A DNA stretch of 64,000 bases, taken from Bdellovibrionaceae bacterium UBA1609. Its GTDB lineage: Bacteria > Bdellovibrionota > Bdellovibrionia > Bdellovibrionales > UBA1609. Position 1 is the first letter of the stretch. Every line of letters begins with the position of its first letter. The DNA lies in contig DCMZ01000003.1 in assembly GCA_002321895.1 (NCBI GenBank), forward strand, positions 725,646 to 789,645. The letters are read 5' to 3'. The position numbers and the translations under genes were made by a program. Positions 44,125-53,111 of the stretch are shown in pieces. Below the pieces are notes generated by a model. That model was not told where the DNA came from. It did not search any database and worked only from the letters and a program-made list of their open reading frames with translations.

Positions 44125-46011
44125 ATGGCTAACGAACCCAGTATTGAACAGCTTAAAGTTTTTTTTGAAAATGCAAACGGCTTGTTTTGTATTGGTGATA
44201 CTAATGGCTATTTTAAACATCTAAATCCGAAGTGGTCGGAGTTGTTGGGCTATGGGCTCGACGAGCTCTACAGCAGACCCTATACAGATTTTCTCCATCC
44301 AGAAGACGTTCAGTCGTCAATAGAAGAAGCTAGTAAATTAGCTTCTGGTGGTCATGAGACTGTTGGATTTAAAAATCGTTACATAACCAAATCCGGTGAA
44401 GTTGTATGGCTTCAATGGACAACTCGCATAGTAGATGGGTTGTTGGTAGCGAATGTTGTGGATAATACTAAGTTGGAAAATGCATTGGCCGAGATTGAAG
44501 AGCAAAAGGCCCTACTGGATGGAGTGGTGCAGAACTCTCCAGGAATGGCATTCCAAGTGTCTGTGGATGAACAGATGAATGTTAATAACCTATTTATAAG
44601 CCAGCAATGTAATCAGATATTTGGAATCAACGTAGATGAATACTTGTCTAGACAGCCGAGTTTATTTGATTTAGCTGATCGCAAAGGAGCGGAACGGCTA
44701 AGGAAAGCGATTATTCAGAGTCGAGCGACAATGAGCGCATGTGAGTGGCGCGGTGATATTACAAACTACAATGGAGAGCAGAAAAGTATATTCCTGAAAT
44801 CGAGCCCGAGGTTGATCGAGACGGGTGAAATCCTGTGGAACGGTGTTTTAATTGATATTACAGAAATGGTCCAACTGGAAAATGAACTTGAAGTGGAAAA
44901 AAGGAAACTATTTCATGCCAGTAAGCTGGCCTCCATTGGTGAGCTATCGGCGGGAATTGGTCATGAAATTAATAATCCCCTCGCCGTTGCGAAAGGCAAT
45001 ATTGAAAATTTAAAAAAACAATTAGCGAATAAGTCGATAGGTTGCTCGGAGGCCATAGGTAACATCGAAAAGGCATTAATTCGCATTGAGAAAACGGTGG
45101 CCGCTTTAAGGGTCTATTCGGGTGAAAACCTCAATCGCGCCGACCAGGTGATCGACTTAAACGAGGTGCTGGAGAAATCACTGAAGTTGCTTACTGATAT
45201 TTACTTGTTAGATGGCATTTGTATTTCATCTCAATTGAAGGCTAATCGGTCGAAGATTTTGGCTAACGAAGGAAAGATTGAGAGAATTATTGTAAGTCTT
45301 CTGAGTAATGCTAGGGATTTTGTGGTCAACCAAGATTATGGAGAGATAATTGTTTCAACTCGAGTTGATGAAGATCAAATTATTTTTGAGGTCAGAGATA
45401 ATGGCGCCGGTATACCGACAGGTAAACTAGATAGAGTTTTTGACTTCTCTTATACAACCAAATCTGGGGAACAAAGCGTAGGTCTGGGATTACCTTTAGT
45501 GAGAGAGTTGGTGGCTCAGCTGGGAGGTCAGATTGGCGTTCGTTCCAAGGAGAATGAGGGAACTTCCTTTTGGGTTTCCTTTCCACTCTATACAGATTTG
45601 AGAAAGCCCATTTCTTCAGTTCAGATGCCCCTGCAGGAAAAAGGCAATTTAGATGGTCGAATTTTGGTAGTGGATGATGAAGAAGGAATTCTAGAGATTT
45701 TGGAGGATAATTTAAAAGATCTAGGATTGAGTCCGACATTAACTACGGATGTTGAGGAAGCCTTAAATCTTATTGCTGCCCATGAATATGATTTTGTACT
45801 CACTGATTTCAAAATGCCTAAATTAAATGGTGGTGAATTTACTAGAGAGGCAAAGACGCGGGCTAAAGGTAAACCGAAATATATTTTGATGACAGGCGGT
45901 ATTGATGGAAGGCCGGGTTCCGCCATGCATAGTGAAATATTGAGTTTATTTGATGAAGTGGTCACAAAGCCGTTTACAAATGATGATCTCTACGCTGCAT
46001 TTACTGTTTAA
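44125..46011 (+). CDS. Hybrid sensor kinase, two PAS domains, HK and receiver
   Basis: The protein has 628 residues without membrane segments. PAS 1 is at about 10-115 (NANGLFCIGDTNGYFKHLNPKWSELLGY), PAS 2 at about 135-255, a DHp helix with GIGHEINNPLAVAKGN (about H281), an ATPase with N box SLLSNARDFV and G box DNGAGIP, and a C-terminal receiver (about 515-628) with the phospho-acceptor in FVLTDFKMP and VTKPF. No DNA-binding output follows, so the output is through another protein. Its architecture is the same as the kinase encoded at 57618-59192. Confidence 0.92.
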   Translation: MANEPSIEQLKVFFENANGLFCIGDTNGYFKHLNPKWSELLGYGLDELYSRPYTDFLHPEDVQSSIEEASKLASGGHETVGFKNRYITKSGEVVWLQWTTRIVDGLLVANVVDNTKLENALAEIEEQKALLDGVVQNSPGMAFQVSVDEQMNVNNLFISQQCNQIFGINVDEYLSRQPSLFDLADRKGAERLRKAIIQSRATMSACEWRGDITNYNGEQKSIFLKSSPRLIETGEILWNGVLIDITEMVQLENELEVEKRKLFHASKLASIGELSAGIGHEINNPLAVAKGNIENLKKQLANKSIGCSEAIGNIEKALIRIEKTVAALRVYSGENLNRADQVIDLNEVLEKSLKLLTDIYLLDGICISSQLKANRSKILANEGKIERIIVSLLSNARDFVVNQDYGEIIVSTRVDEDQIIFEVRDNGAGIPTGKLDRVFDFSYTTKSGEQSVGLGLPLVRELVAQLGGQIGVRSKENEGTSFWVSFPLYTDLRKPISSVQMPLQEKGNLDGRILVVDDEEGILEILEDNLKDLGLSPTLTTDVEEALNLIAAHEYDFVLTDFKMPKLNGGEFTREAKTRAKGKPKYILMTGGIDGRPGSAMHSEILSLFDEVVTKPFTNDDLYAAFTV

Positions 46012-46052
46012 AAATTAATGTAAAGGTAGGTTGTTTTTGATAAGCTCGTCTT

Positions 46053-46859
46053 ATGTTTAATTTACTCGCCTTACTTGATGATATTGCTGCCACTATGGAT
46101 GACGTTGCTATTATGAGCAAGGTCGCAATGAAGAAGACCAGTGTACTGATGTCAGACGACTTAGCGGTTAATGCCGGTGTCGTAACTGGTGTTCACCCCA
46201 GCCGCGAACTACCCATGGTAAAGAGTATATTTCTGGGTTCGTTACTTAATAAGGTCTATGGGATTTTGGGTGTATTGTTGTTGAGTTGGATTTATCCGCC
46301 TATGATTACGGCCATTTTGTTTTTGGGTGGGATTTACCTTTCTTTTGAGGGCGTTCATAAGATCGTCGAAAAGTTGATATCAAAACGTAAGGACGTCGAA
46401 GTTGTTCGGAAGTTGGTTACGGAAAAGCAAAAGGTTCAAGGGGCCATTAGGACCGACCTTATCTTGTCTATAGAAATTATAGTTTTAGCTAAATCCACTC
46501 TAACAGGTGATTTTTTAGTGCAGCTAGTTACCCTTTCGGCTGTGGGAATTGTGGCGTCAGTGATTATCTATGGTTTGGTGGCACTGGTGGTGAAAGTCGA
46601 CGATTTTGGTCTCTATTTGATAGGCCGGGGACAGGACAAACTTGGACTTTGTTTTGTAAATTCTATGCCATACATAATGCGGGGGCTTGGTATTGTGGGT
46701 ACAGTGGCGATGCTGCTTGTGGGCGGAGGAATCATCGCTCATACATTTCAACTTCCCGAAGTTTTCAATGAACATCTTCAAAACCTTGTAATAGGTCTGG
46801 TTGCGGGCCTAATTTGCGTAGGACTATATGAGTCAAAGTCTCTGTTAATCAAAGGCTAG
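46053..46859 (+). CDS. DUF808 family inner-membrane protein
   Basis: The product is 268 residues and begins with the DUF808 signature LLALLDDIAATMDDVAIMSKVAMKKTSVLMSDDLAVNA, followed by five or so membrane helices. The E. coli member YedI is about 305 residues. Function is unknown; the conserved acidic front suggests ion or metal interaction. It is 18 bases upstream of a fatty-acid desaturase gene, and the two may form a unit. Confidence 0.9.
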   Translation: MFNLLALLDDIAATMDDVAIMSKVAMKKTSVLMSDDLAVNAGVVTGVHPSRELPMVKSIFLGSLLNKVYGILGVLLLSWIYPPMITAILFLGGIYLSFEGVHKIVEKLISKRKDVEVVRKLVTEKQKVQGAIRTDLILSIEIIVLAKSTLTGDFLVQLVTLSAVGIVASVIIYGLVALVVKVDDFGLYLIGRGQDKLGLCFVNSMPYIMRGLGIVGTVAMLLVGGGIIAHTFQLPEVFNEHLQNLVIGLVAGLICVGLYESKSLLIKG

Positions 46860-46876
46860 AGAAACTTTATAAATGC

Positions 46877-48013
46877 GTGACGAAAATCCCTGAAACTGGT
46901 TATAGTGGCCTAACTGGAGAATATCGACCTATGCATGACTTAACTTTTTGGCGCAAGAAGCTCCTTCCCTATACAAAAAAATCTGATGCGATTGCTTTTA
47001 GGCAAATTATTGTCACTTTGATACCCTTTGTAGGCCTTTGGGCGGCTTATATTCACTTGGTGGAACAGTCCATTTGGTACTTCATACCCTTTTCGTTTGT
47101 AGTTAGCTTTTTTATTTTAAGATGTTTTGTTCTGATGCACGACTGTGGACACAAGGCCATGTTTAAAACCATGTGGATGAACAAATTTTTTGGTTATCTA
47201 ATGGGAGTTATTACGGGGATGCCTCAGGCGGTTTGGTCAAAGAATCATGATTACCACCATAATACCAATGGCGACTGGGTAAAGTATGGGGGTGTTTTTA
47301 ATATTATAACTACTCAAGATTATGCTGCGCTTTCAGATAAAAAGAAGAAACACTATTGGTGGTATCGCCAGCCAATTATTTTAATTCCTGCAGGATTCTT
47401 TTATGTCCTTTTCAATCCCAGGTTCAATTGGGCTGTTGGAATTCTAGTTATGCTCGTAAAGCTGGTTAAAAGCATTATTACACTTCAATTTTCTAAAGCC
47501 GTTGATGACTTTCAGAAATGGGAAACTAAGTTTTGGAAATCAAAGCAAGATTTTTGGCATATGACATATAACAATCTGCTGCTCCTTGCTATTTGGGTAG
47601 TGATGATTCAGTGGATTGGAGCTTTGGAGTTCTTTGCACTTTATGTTGTTTCGACTTCACTTTCTGGAACTTGGGGTATCTTATTGTTCACGATTCAGCA
47701 CAACTTTGAACATGCCTATGCGACGGACACTCAACATGTAAATCACTACCGAGCGGCATTGGAAGGCACAAGTATGTTGGTGCAGCCAAGAATTTTTAAT
47801 TGGTTTACGGCTGATATTGCTTACCATCACCTTCATCACTTATCCGTAGCTATCCCTAATTATAGATTAGAAGCTTGTCACAAAGAGTGGGAGCATCTAT
47901 TCAAGGATGTAAAGAGGGTGAAGATCACCGAACTGCTGACGACCTTCGATTACATGTTGTGGGATCCTCAGCTACAAAAAGTGGTTTCCCGAGAGTCTAT
48001 ACTAAATACCTGA
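46877..48013 (+). CDS. Fatty-acid desaturase
   Basis: This 378-residue integral-membrane diiron enzyme has the histidine boxes HDCGH (88-92), HDYHH (124-128, from KNHDYHH) and HHLHH near residue 315, plus HNFEH; these form the diiron site that introduces double bases of unsaturation, that is C=C bonds, into acyl chains, usually on lipids. Start is GTG with no strong site. DesA/OLE1-like spacing points to a delta desaturase. Neighbour DUF808 ends 18 bases before it. Confidence 0.9.
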   Translation: MTKIPETGYSGLTGEYRPMHDLTFWRKKLLPYTKKSDAIAFRQIIVTLIPFVGLWAAYIHLVEQSIWYFIPFSFVVSFFILRCFVLMHDCGHKAMFKTMWMNKFFGYLMGVITGMPQAVWSKNHDYHHNTNGDWVKYGGVFNIITTQDYAALSDKKKKHYWWYRQPIILIPAGFFYVLFNPRFNWAVGILVMLVKLVKSIITLQFSKAVDDFQKWETKFWKSKQDFWHMTYNNLLLLAIWVVMIQWIGALEFFALYVVSTSLSGTWGILLFTIQHNFEHAYATDTQHVNHYRAALEGTSMLVQPRIFNWFTADIAYHHLHHLSVAIPNYRLEACHKEWEHLFKDVKRVKITELLTTFDYMLWDPQLQKVVSRESILNT

Positions 48014-48181
48014 TTCATAAGTATTAAACACCAATGGAAGTACTTAGTTTGGTTGTTGGCTAGACAAGGGCCTGGTATTAAAATGCAAATATGCTATATG
48101 CGCCTTGCCTATTTTTATGCAAGTGATGAGAATAATATAACCAATTCTCTTTAGTTTATTGTATAGCCAAGGTGAATAATT

Positions 48182-49075
48182 TTGAATATTCGAATTGAAA
48201 GAACTTTGCCAGGCTTTGGCTTGGCCATAGTAACGATAAACCTCATATTTAATATTTTAGGATTCGAGATCTTGTCACGACCTTTTGGCGCTATGGGTAC
48301 AATGACGCTGTTAACGAGTGTCTCTATGGTGTTAGTTTTTCTGACGTCCTTCGATCGCTCTAAGCTAAAAAATGTATTAGGGGTCATTGTAGGCTTACAA
48401 GTTTTTTCGGTTGTTTTACATTTTATAAACTATTCTTCGGATATTCCATTCTTACAGCCATCATCCTTTTCCACTATTGGATTTATTTTAACTTTTACTT
48501 TTTTTAAATTTTTAGCCTTTAAGAAGGTAAAGGTCTCCGCATATGGTGGGGGAATTCTGACAATCATGTGTGTGACTTTTCTCTTTGGCTTTTTGAATGA
48601 TGAAATGTTTATACTTGGGGTGAGCAGTGACCGAATTGGAGTTGGTCTAAGTCCATATACTTTTGTCTGTTTTGTATTGATGACATCCATTTATTGGGGT
48701 GAGAGAAATAAGTTTGTATCTCTAGAAAACCTAAGATTGAGCTATTCTCCAATTTGGACATTCTCTCTTTTAGTGGCCTACGCCTTTTTAAATTTTCTGA
48801 TAATTTTTTGCCCGGCAGAACATGTAGCTTTTTGGTCGATCCTTATCCAGGGACTCTTTTTACTCTTATTTTATAAAATGCTCGTAAAGCCATTTCTACA
48901 TGAACAAGGGGACTTGGTTCAAATGTGTGCTTGGACGAATCAATTTAAAACGAAGGACGGCGAATGGGTCAGTCAAAAGGAATTTTTTGAGTCTCTTGGT
49001 GTTGATATCACACATGGAATTGCACCAGAGGCCGCAAAAAAATTGAGAGAAAAAAATCATAGTAAAAAAGTATAG
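48182..49075 (+). CDS. Polytopic membrane protein of unknown function
   Basis: The product is 297 residues with about eight hydrophobic helices (residues 10-235) and a soluble C-terminal tail (DLVQMCAWTNQFKTKDGEWVSQKEFFESLGVDITHG). I recognise no family; the tail looks like a small regulatory or partner-binding domain. Start is TTG preceded by AAGGTG. The gap of 168 bases before it is A/T-rich and would hold the promoter. Confidence 0.7.
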   Translation: MNIRIERTLPGFGLAIVTINLIFNILGFEILSRPFGAMGTMTLLTSVSMVLVFLTSFDRSKLKNVLGVIVGLQVFSVVLHFINYSSDIPFLQPSSFSTIGFILTFTFFKFLAFKKVKVSAYGGGILTIMCVTFLFGFLNDEMFILGVSSDRIGVGLSPYTFVCFVLMTSIYWGERNKFVSLENLRLSYSPIWTFSLLVAYAFLNFLIIFCPAEHVAFWSILIQGLFLLLFYKMLVKPFLHEQGDLVQMCAWTNQFKTKDGEWVSQKEFFESLGVDITHGIAPEAAKKLREKNHSKKV

Positions 49076-49082
49076 TTAGGAC

Positions 49083-49110
49083 CACTTTAAGAAAACAATC
49101 TTCTTAAGTG
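49083..49110. terminator. Hairpin between convergent genes
   Basis: CACTTTAAGAA pairs with TTCTTAAGTG across a 7-base loop, with one bulged T. It lies between the stop of the plus-strand membrane protein and the stop of the minus-strand DUF2214 gene. The T-run is poor, so its role as terminator is only likely. Confidence 0.4.
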
Positions 49111-49123
49111 TCTTGACGAATCC

Positions 49124-49564
49124 TTAAAGACCCCTGGCCATTTGTGAAGCTGTGAAAATTAGAAGTATAATTAGTATAACTTCAATAAGATTTATCCGAC
49201 CTATGGTTTTTAAAGTGAATAAATCTTGGGAATCGATAGTCTTCTTTTTACTCATTCTCCATCTAATGAATTTGATCATAGGATAGAGTTCTAGCAAAAA
49301 AATGAAAAAGAAGAGCCCCATCTTTATGAAAAACCATTGATTCTGTAAATAGAAGGCGGTGCCTTTTTCGAGCCCACCGAAGGCTCTCAAAAGTCCCGTG
49401 ACAATCCATAAAAGTGCAGCAATTCCCCAAAGATTATCTCCTAAAAAAACAGGTTTTACTGACTGATTTGGTTTTGCGGCAATTATAAAATATTGTCTAA
49501 GTACAAGGCCAGCAAACCCTATAGCTAAGGCTAGATAATGTAGTGATGCGATGAAAGCGGACAC
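49124..49564 (-). CDS. DUF2214-like membrane protein
   Basis: The product is 146 residues with four membrane helices and a basic loop (RWRMSKKKTID). The opening SAFIASLHYLALAIGFAGLVLRQYF and the middle DNLWGIAALLWIVTGLLRAFGGLEKGTAFYLQNQWFFIKMGLFF match DUF2214, found near redox and envelope genes; function unknown. Monocistronic. Confidence 0.82.
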   Translation of the reverse strand: MSAFIASLHYLALAIGFAGLVLRQYFIIAAKPNQSVKPVFLGDNLWGIAALLWIVTGLLRAFGGLEKGTAFYLQNQWFFIKMGLFFFIFLLELYPMIKFIRWRMSKKKTIDSQDLFTLKTIGRINLIEVILIILLIFTASQMARGL

Positions 49565-49635
49565 AATTCCTCCAAACTAAAACTATATTGGGTATTGTAT
49601 CGGATTATTATAATATGAGATAATTTTAAATTCTA

Positions 49636-51231
49636 CTATCTAGCTCCGAAAAACAGACCATAGAGGAAGAGTGGCAGTTCTTTAAATGATGGTCGAGTAC
49701 TTTTAGCTGTTTGATGTCCGATTTTAAAAGCAAGAGACCACTGGCCAAACATATATCTATAAGCTTTAAACAGCGAAAACTTAGGATCATAGAAGTTGGT
49801 AGATTCAGCGCCTGCGCCGTTAATTTCTATGAGATCAAATTGGCCACTTTCTAGATCAGATAAATTGTCAAATCGAATATCGACGCGACCATAATTGAAA
49901 CCCTCAATGAGCGATAGACGCTGGGTCAGTGAGTGAGATATTTTCTTATTCAAAAGATGAGAGGCATCTTTAAAAATACTGCCCTTGGAATGGCTTCCTC
50001 GATAGACAAGCTGTATCTGTTCGCCATCTTTAGGTATTTCATTCAAATACTTTTTCCAATCTGATAAAATGAAGTCAAATCGAATTTGAAATTCTGGTAC
50101 TTGCATAACCAAATCTAGCATTGTGGATTTACCATCACCTCGAACGGTGGGGAACTCCTTAGAGTTGACAGAGTAGATTTTCCCTAAAGCTTGGTTTGGA
50201 AATCTGTAAAAAAACACACCCCATTCTTTGGGCTTAGAGCTGAGTTCCTGACAAATAATTGGTTTGGAGAAAGTTTTTACTCTCTTTATTAAGTCTTGGA
50301 AGTCATAGACTTTGAATACATCTGCTCCTCTTAGTCCATTGTCAGGTTTTACTATAAAGGGGAACTTTAGTGTCGATTGTCGTATTTCATAACTGAGTTG
50401 TTGTGAGTCAATTTCTTTGGGGTGGTCTATCCTAACTGTTTCCAATCTATTTTCGGGCAAATGGATTTGTATCAAATGATCAATTTCTGATTTGTTCTCT
50501 TCACATATTCCACTCATTTTAATGGCTGGGTTGGAGTACAGGGGTTTAAAGCCCCGATAGCGAAAGATCCAATATAAATAAGTGGGTACAATTGGTAAAT
50601 ACATTAGGAGAATGGGCCAGAACTCGAACCGCCTTAATCTGACCAATTTAATCCACAGAAAGGGAAAAACGGAGCCATAGGTTTTCTTTAAATTTGAGAC
50701 AAAATAAATAGATCGAAAAACGAAGCTTGTAATAAAGAAGGAAAGAAATCCAACGGCCAGTTTAAAAACAATGGATTCGTTGATGGGAAAATACTGATCC
50801 ACAAGAAGAACAAGTAAAGCGCCAATAATCGAGAAGATCAGAGTTGCAAACAAGAGAAGTGCAGAGAATTTTTTTAACGAGTATCCTGTTATTCCACAAG
50901 AAATATAAGTGGGAATCCTAGAGCCAGGTATGAACCTCGTAAATAACAAAAAATAGTCGAAGGAAGTGATTTCATCTTTAGAATGAAAGCTTTTTTTGTG
51001 AAACCAAGCTTGCAAGTGTTTTACGGCTCGCCAATGGTTCTTTTTACGAAATAGATACCCAATTCCATAGAGGCCAATGTCGCCAATGATGACGCCAAAG
51101 GTATAAAGAGCAATAAAAAGAAGTGGGTTGAGTTTGTCTAACTGAATTAGGACTAGTGAAGAAAGAAATGTCAGATCCTCACTTAAGAGTGTGCCGGGAA
51201 TTATCATTAGTGGGTTAGCAAAGACTTCCAT
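49636..51231 (-). CDS. DedA/VTT membrane domain fused to ATP-grasp ligase
   Basis: The protein has 531 residues. Residues 1-230 form a DedA/SNARE-associated (VTT) membrane domain with the motif F-T-R-F-I-P-G-S-R (97-105), several helices and a re-entrant loop. Residues 280-505 are an ATP-grasp domain: nucleotide lysine in PFIVKPDNGLRGAD (K295), PTVRGDGKSTMLDLV, metal ligands in VDIRFDN (D451) and EINGAG (E469, N471). Such domains join a carboxylate to an amine. DedA proteins are lipid scramblases or flippases. The ATG follows the cupin stop by one base, so it is the last gene of a coupled operon with a decarboxylase and a cysteine-dioxygenase-like protein. A membrane-bound amine-attaching ligase is my inference. 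Confidence 0.8.
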   Translation of the reverse strand: MEVFANPLMIIPGTLLSEDLTFLSSLVLIQLDKLNPLLFIALYTFGVIIGDIGLYGIGYLFRKKNHWRAVKHLQAWFHKKSFHSKDEITSFDYFLLFTRFIPGSRIPTYISCGITGYSLKKFSALLLFATLIFSIIGALLVLLVDQYFPINESIVFKLAVGFLSFFITSFVFRSIYFVSNLKKTYGSVFPFLWIKLVRLRRFEFWPILLMYLPIVPTYLYWIFRYRGFKPLYSNPAIKMSGICEENKSEIDHLIQIHLPENRLETVRIDHPKEIDSQQLSYEIRQSTLKFPFIVKPDNGLRGADVFKVYDFQDLIKRVKTFSKPIICQELSSKPKEWGVFFYRFPNQALGKIYSVNSKEFPTVRGDGKSTMLDLVMQVPEFQIRFDFILSDWKKYLNEIPKDGEQIQLVYRGSHSKGSIFKDASHLLNKKISHSLTQRLSLIEGFNYGRVDIRFDNLSDLESGQFDLIEINGAGAESTNFYDPKFSLFKAYRYMFGQWSLAFKIGHQTAKSTRPSFKELPLFLYGLFFGAR

Positions 51232-51232
51232 A

Positions 51233-51730
51233 CTAATTCACCAATAGTTTTTCCCTATCTATAGGCTCTACAGCATTTCGTCCAAAACTAAGAGAAAGGA
51301 CTGTAGAAGAGCCATCTCTAGAAATAACATCGTGTGGGTGACCCTTATGGCATTGAGTCACTCTATAATGTCCTTCACTTCGAACAATTTTATCTCCTTT
51401 CTTTAACCCTGATTCTGTTTCAATATATAGCTGTTCTATGAGTGATCCGGATAAAATGTTTTCAATCATACACTCTGGATGGGTATGTGGTTTCGTCCAC
51501 GAAAGACCGGTAAAATATATGAGTTCAATTTTTAATAAGCGTTGTCCTAGCCGCTTCTCGTACAGAACCTTTTTGCTATGGCTGTCATTCACCGGCTTTG
51601 GCATGAATTTATTAATGTCTTTAAGAACAATTTCCCTCGCGCACTTAAAGATATTCTCCAGTTCACTAACTTGCAGTGAGTTCTCAATTTGCATTGGAAT
51701 CTCTATTTCATTGTCTTGGTACTCTATCAA
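51233..51730 (-). CDS. Cysteine-dioxygenase-like cupin
   Basis: The product is 165 residues. The cupin core has H82-x-H84 in WTKPHTHPEC with a nearby Cys (C87), comparable to the H-x-H and the cross-linked Cys of cysteine dioxygenase, and a third His in HPHDVISRDGSSTVLSLSFG (H133), matching the CDO pattern H-x-V followed by a Ser-Leu-rich strand. CDO converts cysteine to cysteine sulfinate with oxygen. It starts with TTG after GGGGGAAG and overlaps the decarboxylase by 23 bases. 3-Mercaptopropionate or another thiol dioxygenase is an alternative. Confidence 0.7.
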   Translation of the reverse strand: MIEYQDNEIEIPMQIENSLQVSELENIFKCAREIVLKDINKFMPKPVNDSHSKKVLYEKRLGQRLLKIELIYFTGLSWTKPHTHPECMIENILSGSLIEQLYIETESGLKKGDKIVRSEGHYRVTQCHKGHPHDVISRDGSSTVLSLSFGRNAVEPIDREKLLVN

Positions 51731-53111
51731 GATCTTCCCCCATTTGAATGATACGTTTTAAAAGATTCGCCAAAAATTCTGCATCTAAATCTGGCCTTGT
51801 TATAGCCATTCTAAAGAAGGGTCCCCTATCATCGGAAGAAAAATTAATATAGCCTTCTCCCGATCGCATGAGCTTTTGCCTGATGGCCTCTTCATGTCTT
51901 ATATCTGGTCCCATTGAGCTTATATACCGAAAACAAATATTAGTAGATTCGGGTGACAGTAGAAGCTCGAGCTGGCGATGCTCTTCAATCATTTTTGCAA
52001 ATTGAATTGAAGACTGGAAAAGTTGATCCACTCGATCAGCCATACCCTTTCGACCACGACTCATCCATGTTAGCCATAGTTTTAGGATATCTACCCGTCG
52101 GCCACATTGTAATGATCTAGGGCCTAGATCTTCATAAAGATCTGCATCGTCATGAAATAAGTATTTGTCATTCCCAGCTACAAGTGTGGACTTTAAAAGA
52201 TTTTTATGGCGCGTAAGAAGGAATGCGCAGGTCAGGTGGATTCCCATGGCTTTGTGAAAATCCCAAGAAATGGAATCCGCTTTTTCAACCCCTTTGAGTA
52301 GATGTCTATGTTGTGCACTTAATAGGGCGTTGGCTCCATAGGCTCCGTCGACGTGTAGCCAAATGTCATTTTCCTTACATATATCAGCAATTTCATCTAT
52401 TGGATCATAAGCTCCATGTACTGTGGTTCCAGCTGTTGCGACCACGCAAAAAGGCCTATTCCCTTTCTCAATTTGCTCATCGATTGTTTGTTTTAAATGA
52501 GTCAAATTCATTTTACCTTTGGAGTCAGGATTAATATCTAGACAGTTATCGATGCCAATACCTAAAATGTTGGCGGATCGTTTTATGGAGTAGTGAGACA
52601 GTTTTGAAGTTAAAATGATACCATTTTTTCCAGAAACACCGCCCTGCTTTGCTCCTTCTAAAAAATGATTTCTAGCCATCATCAATGCCTGCAGGTTGGA
52701 GGCAGTGCCCCCGCTAGTCATAAGACCTTCAGTGGGCTCACCCCAAATTTTCTTGGAAAAATGATCGATCATTTTGTGTTCTAAAATGGTAGCGACAGGA
52801 GCCACTTCAAAAGTGTACATTGATGTATTTGTGGCAGCAGAAAGCATTTCCCCCAGGAAGCTAGGGCTTTCCACTTTTGACCAGAGTTGATTGCAGTAAG
52901 AGCGATTGGATGTATTTACGCTATGCCGAAGATAGTTTTCACAAAATTTCTGAATTTCTGATTGGCCCGAAGGGGAGTTGTCATCCAAGTCATAATCAAA
53001 CAATCCCGCAATGTCGGACCTGGATAAAGGAGGCTCCAAATGAATCGATTCGGCCTGCAAAAAATGTTCAACAACTTTATCAATTAGATTTCTATACTGT
53101 TCTTCTTTCAT
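51708..53111 (-). CDS. PLP decarboxylase, CSAD/glutamate decarboxylase-like
   Basis: This 467-residue group II PLP decarboxylase has the Schiff-base Lys in SWDFHKAMG (about K287), the PLP-stacking His in LSHYSIKRSA and the Asp in LHVDGAYG. It is closest by eye to the animal-type branch of cysteine-sulfinate decarboxylase and GAD65/67: NTSMYTFEVAPV, ATAGTTVHGAYDPIDEIADIC and GPRSLQCGRRVDILKLWLTW all match segments I know in that group, rather than the E. coli GadB type. Its ATG overlaps the upstream stop as TGATG, with AAGGTG ahead. With the CDO-like cupin it could make hypotaurine. Substrate by sequence alone: cysteine sulfinate or acidic amino acids. Confidence 0.85.
   Translation of the reverse strand: MKEEQYRNLIDKVVEHFLQAESIHLEPPLSRSDIAGLFDYDLDDNSPSGQSEIQKFCENYLRHSVNTSNRSYCNQLWSKVESPSFLGEMLSAATNTSMYTFEVAPVATILEHKMIDHFSKKIWGEPTEGLMTSGGTASNLQALMMARNHFLEGAKQGGVSGKNGIILTSKLSHYSIKRSANILGIGIDNCLDINPDSKGKMNLTHLKQTIDEQIEKGNRPFCVVATAGTTVHGAYDPIDEIADICKENDIWLHVDGAYGANALLSAQHRHLLKGVEKADSISWDFHKAMGIHLTCAFLLTRHKNLLKSTLVAGNDKYLFHDDADLYEDLGPRSLQCGRRVDILKLWLTWMSRGRKGMADRVDQLFQSSIQFAKMIEEHRQLELLLSPESTNICFRYISSMGPDIRHEEAIRQKLMRSGEGYINFSSDDRGPFFRMAITRPDLDAEFLANLLKRIIQMGEDLDRVPRQ

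Noticed and set aside
45392..45965. Two minus-strand frames of about 115 codons within the hybrid kinase
   Set aside because: They lie antisense to the ATPase and receiver domains, which are clearly the coding strand.
49636..51231. Frameshift or misassembly joining separate DedA and ATP-grasp genes
   Set aside because: The frame is continuous through the linker (about residues 180-280) with protein-like sequence, and the upstream junction is tightly coupled, so a true fusion is more likely.
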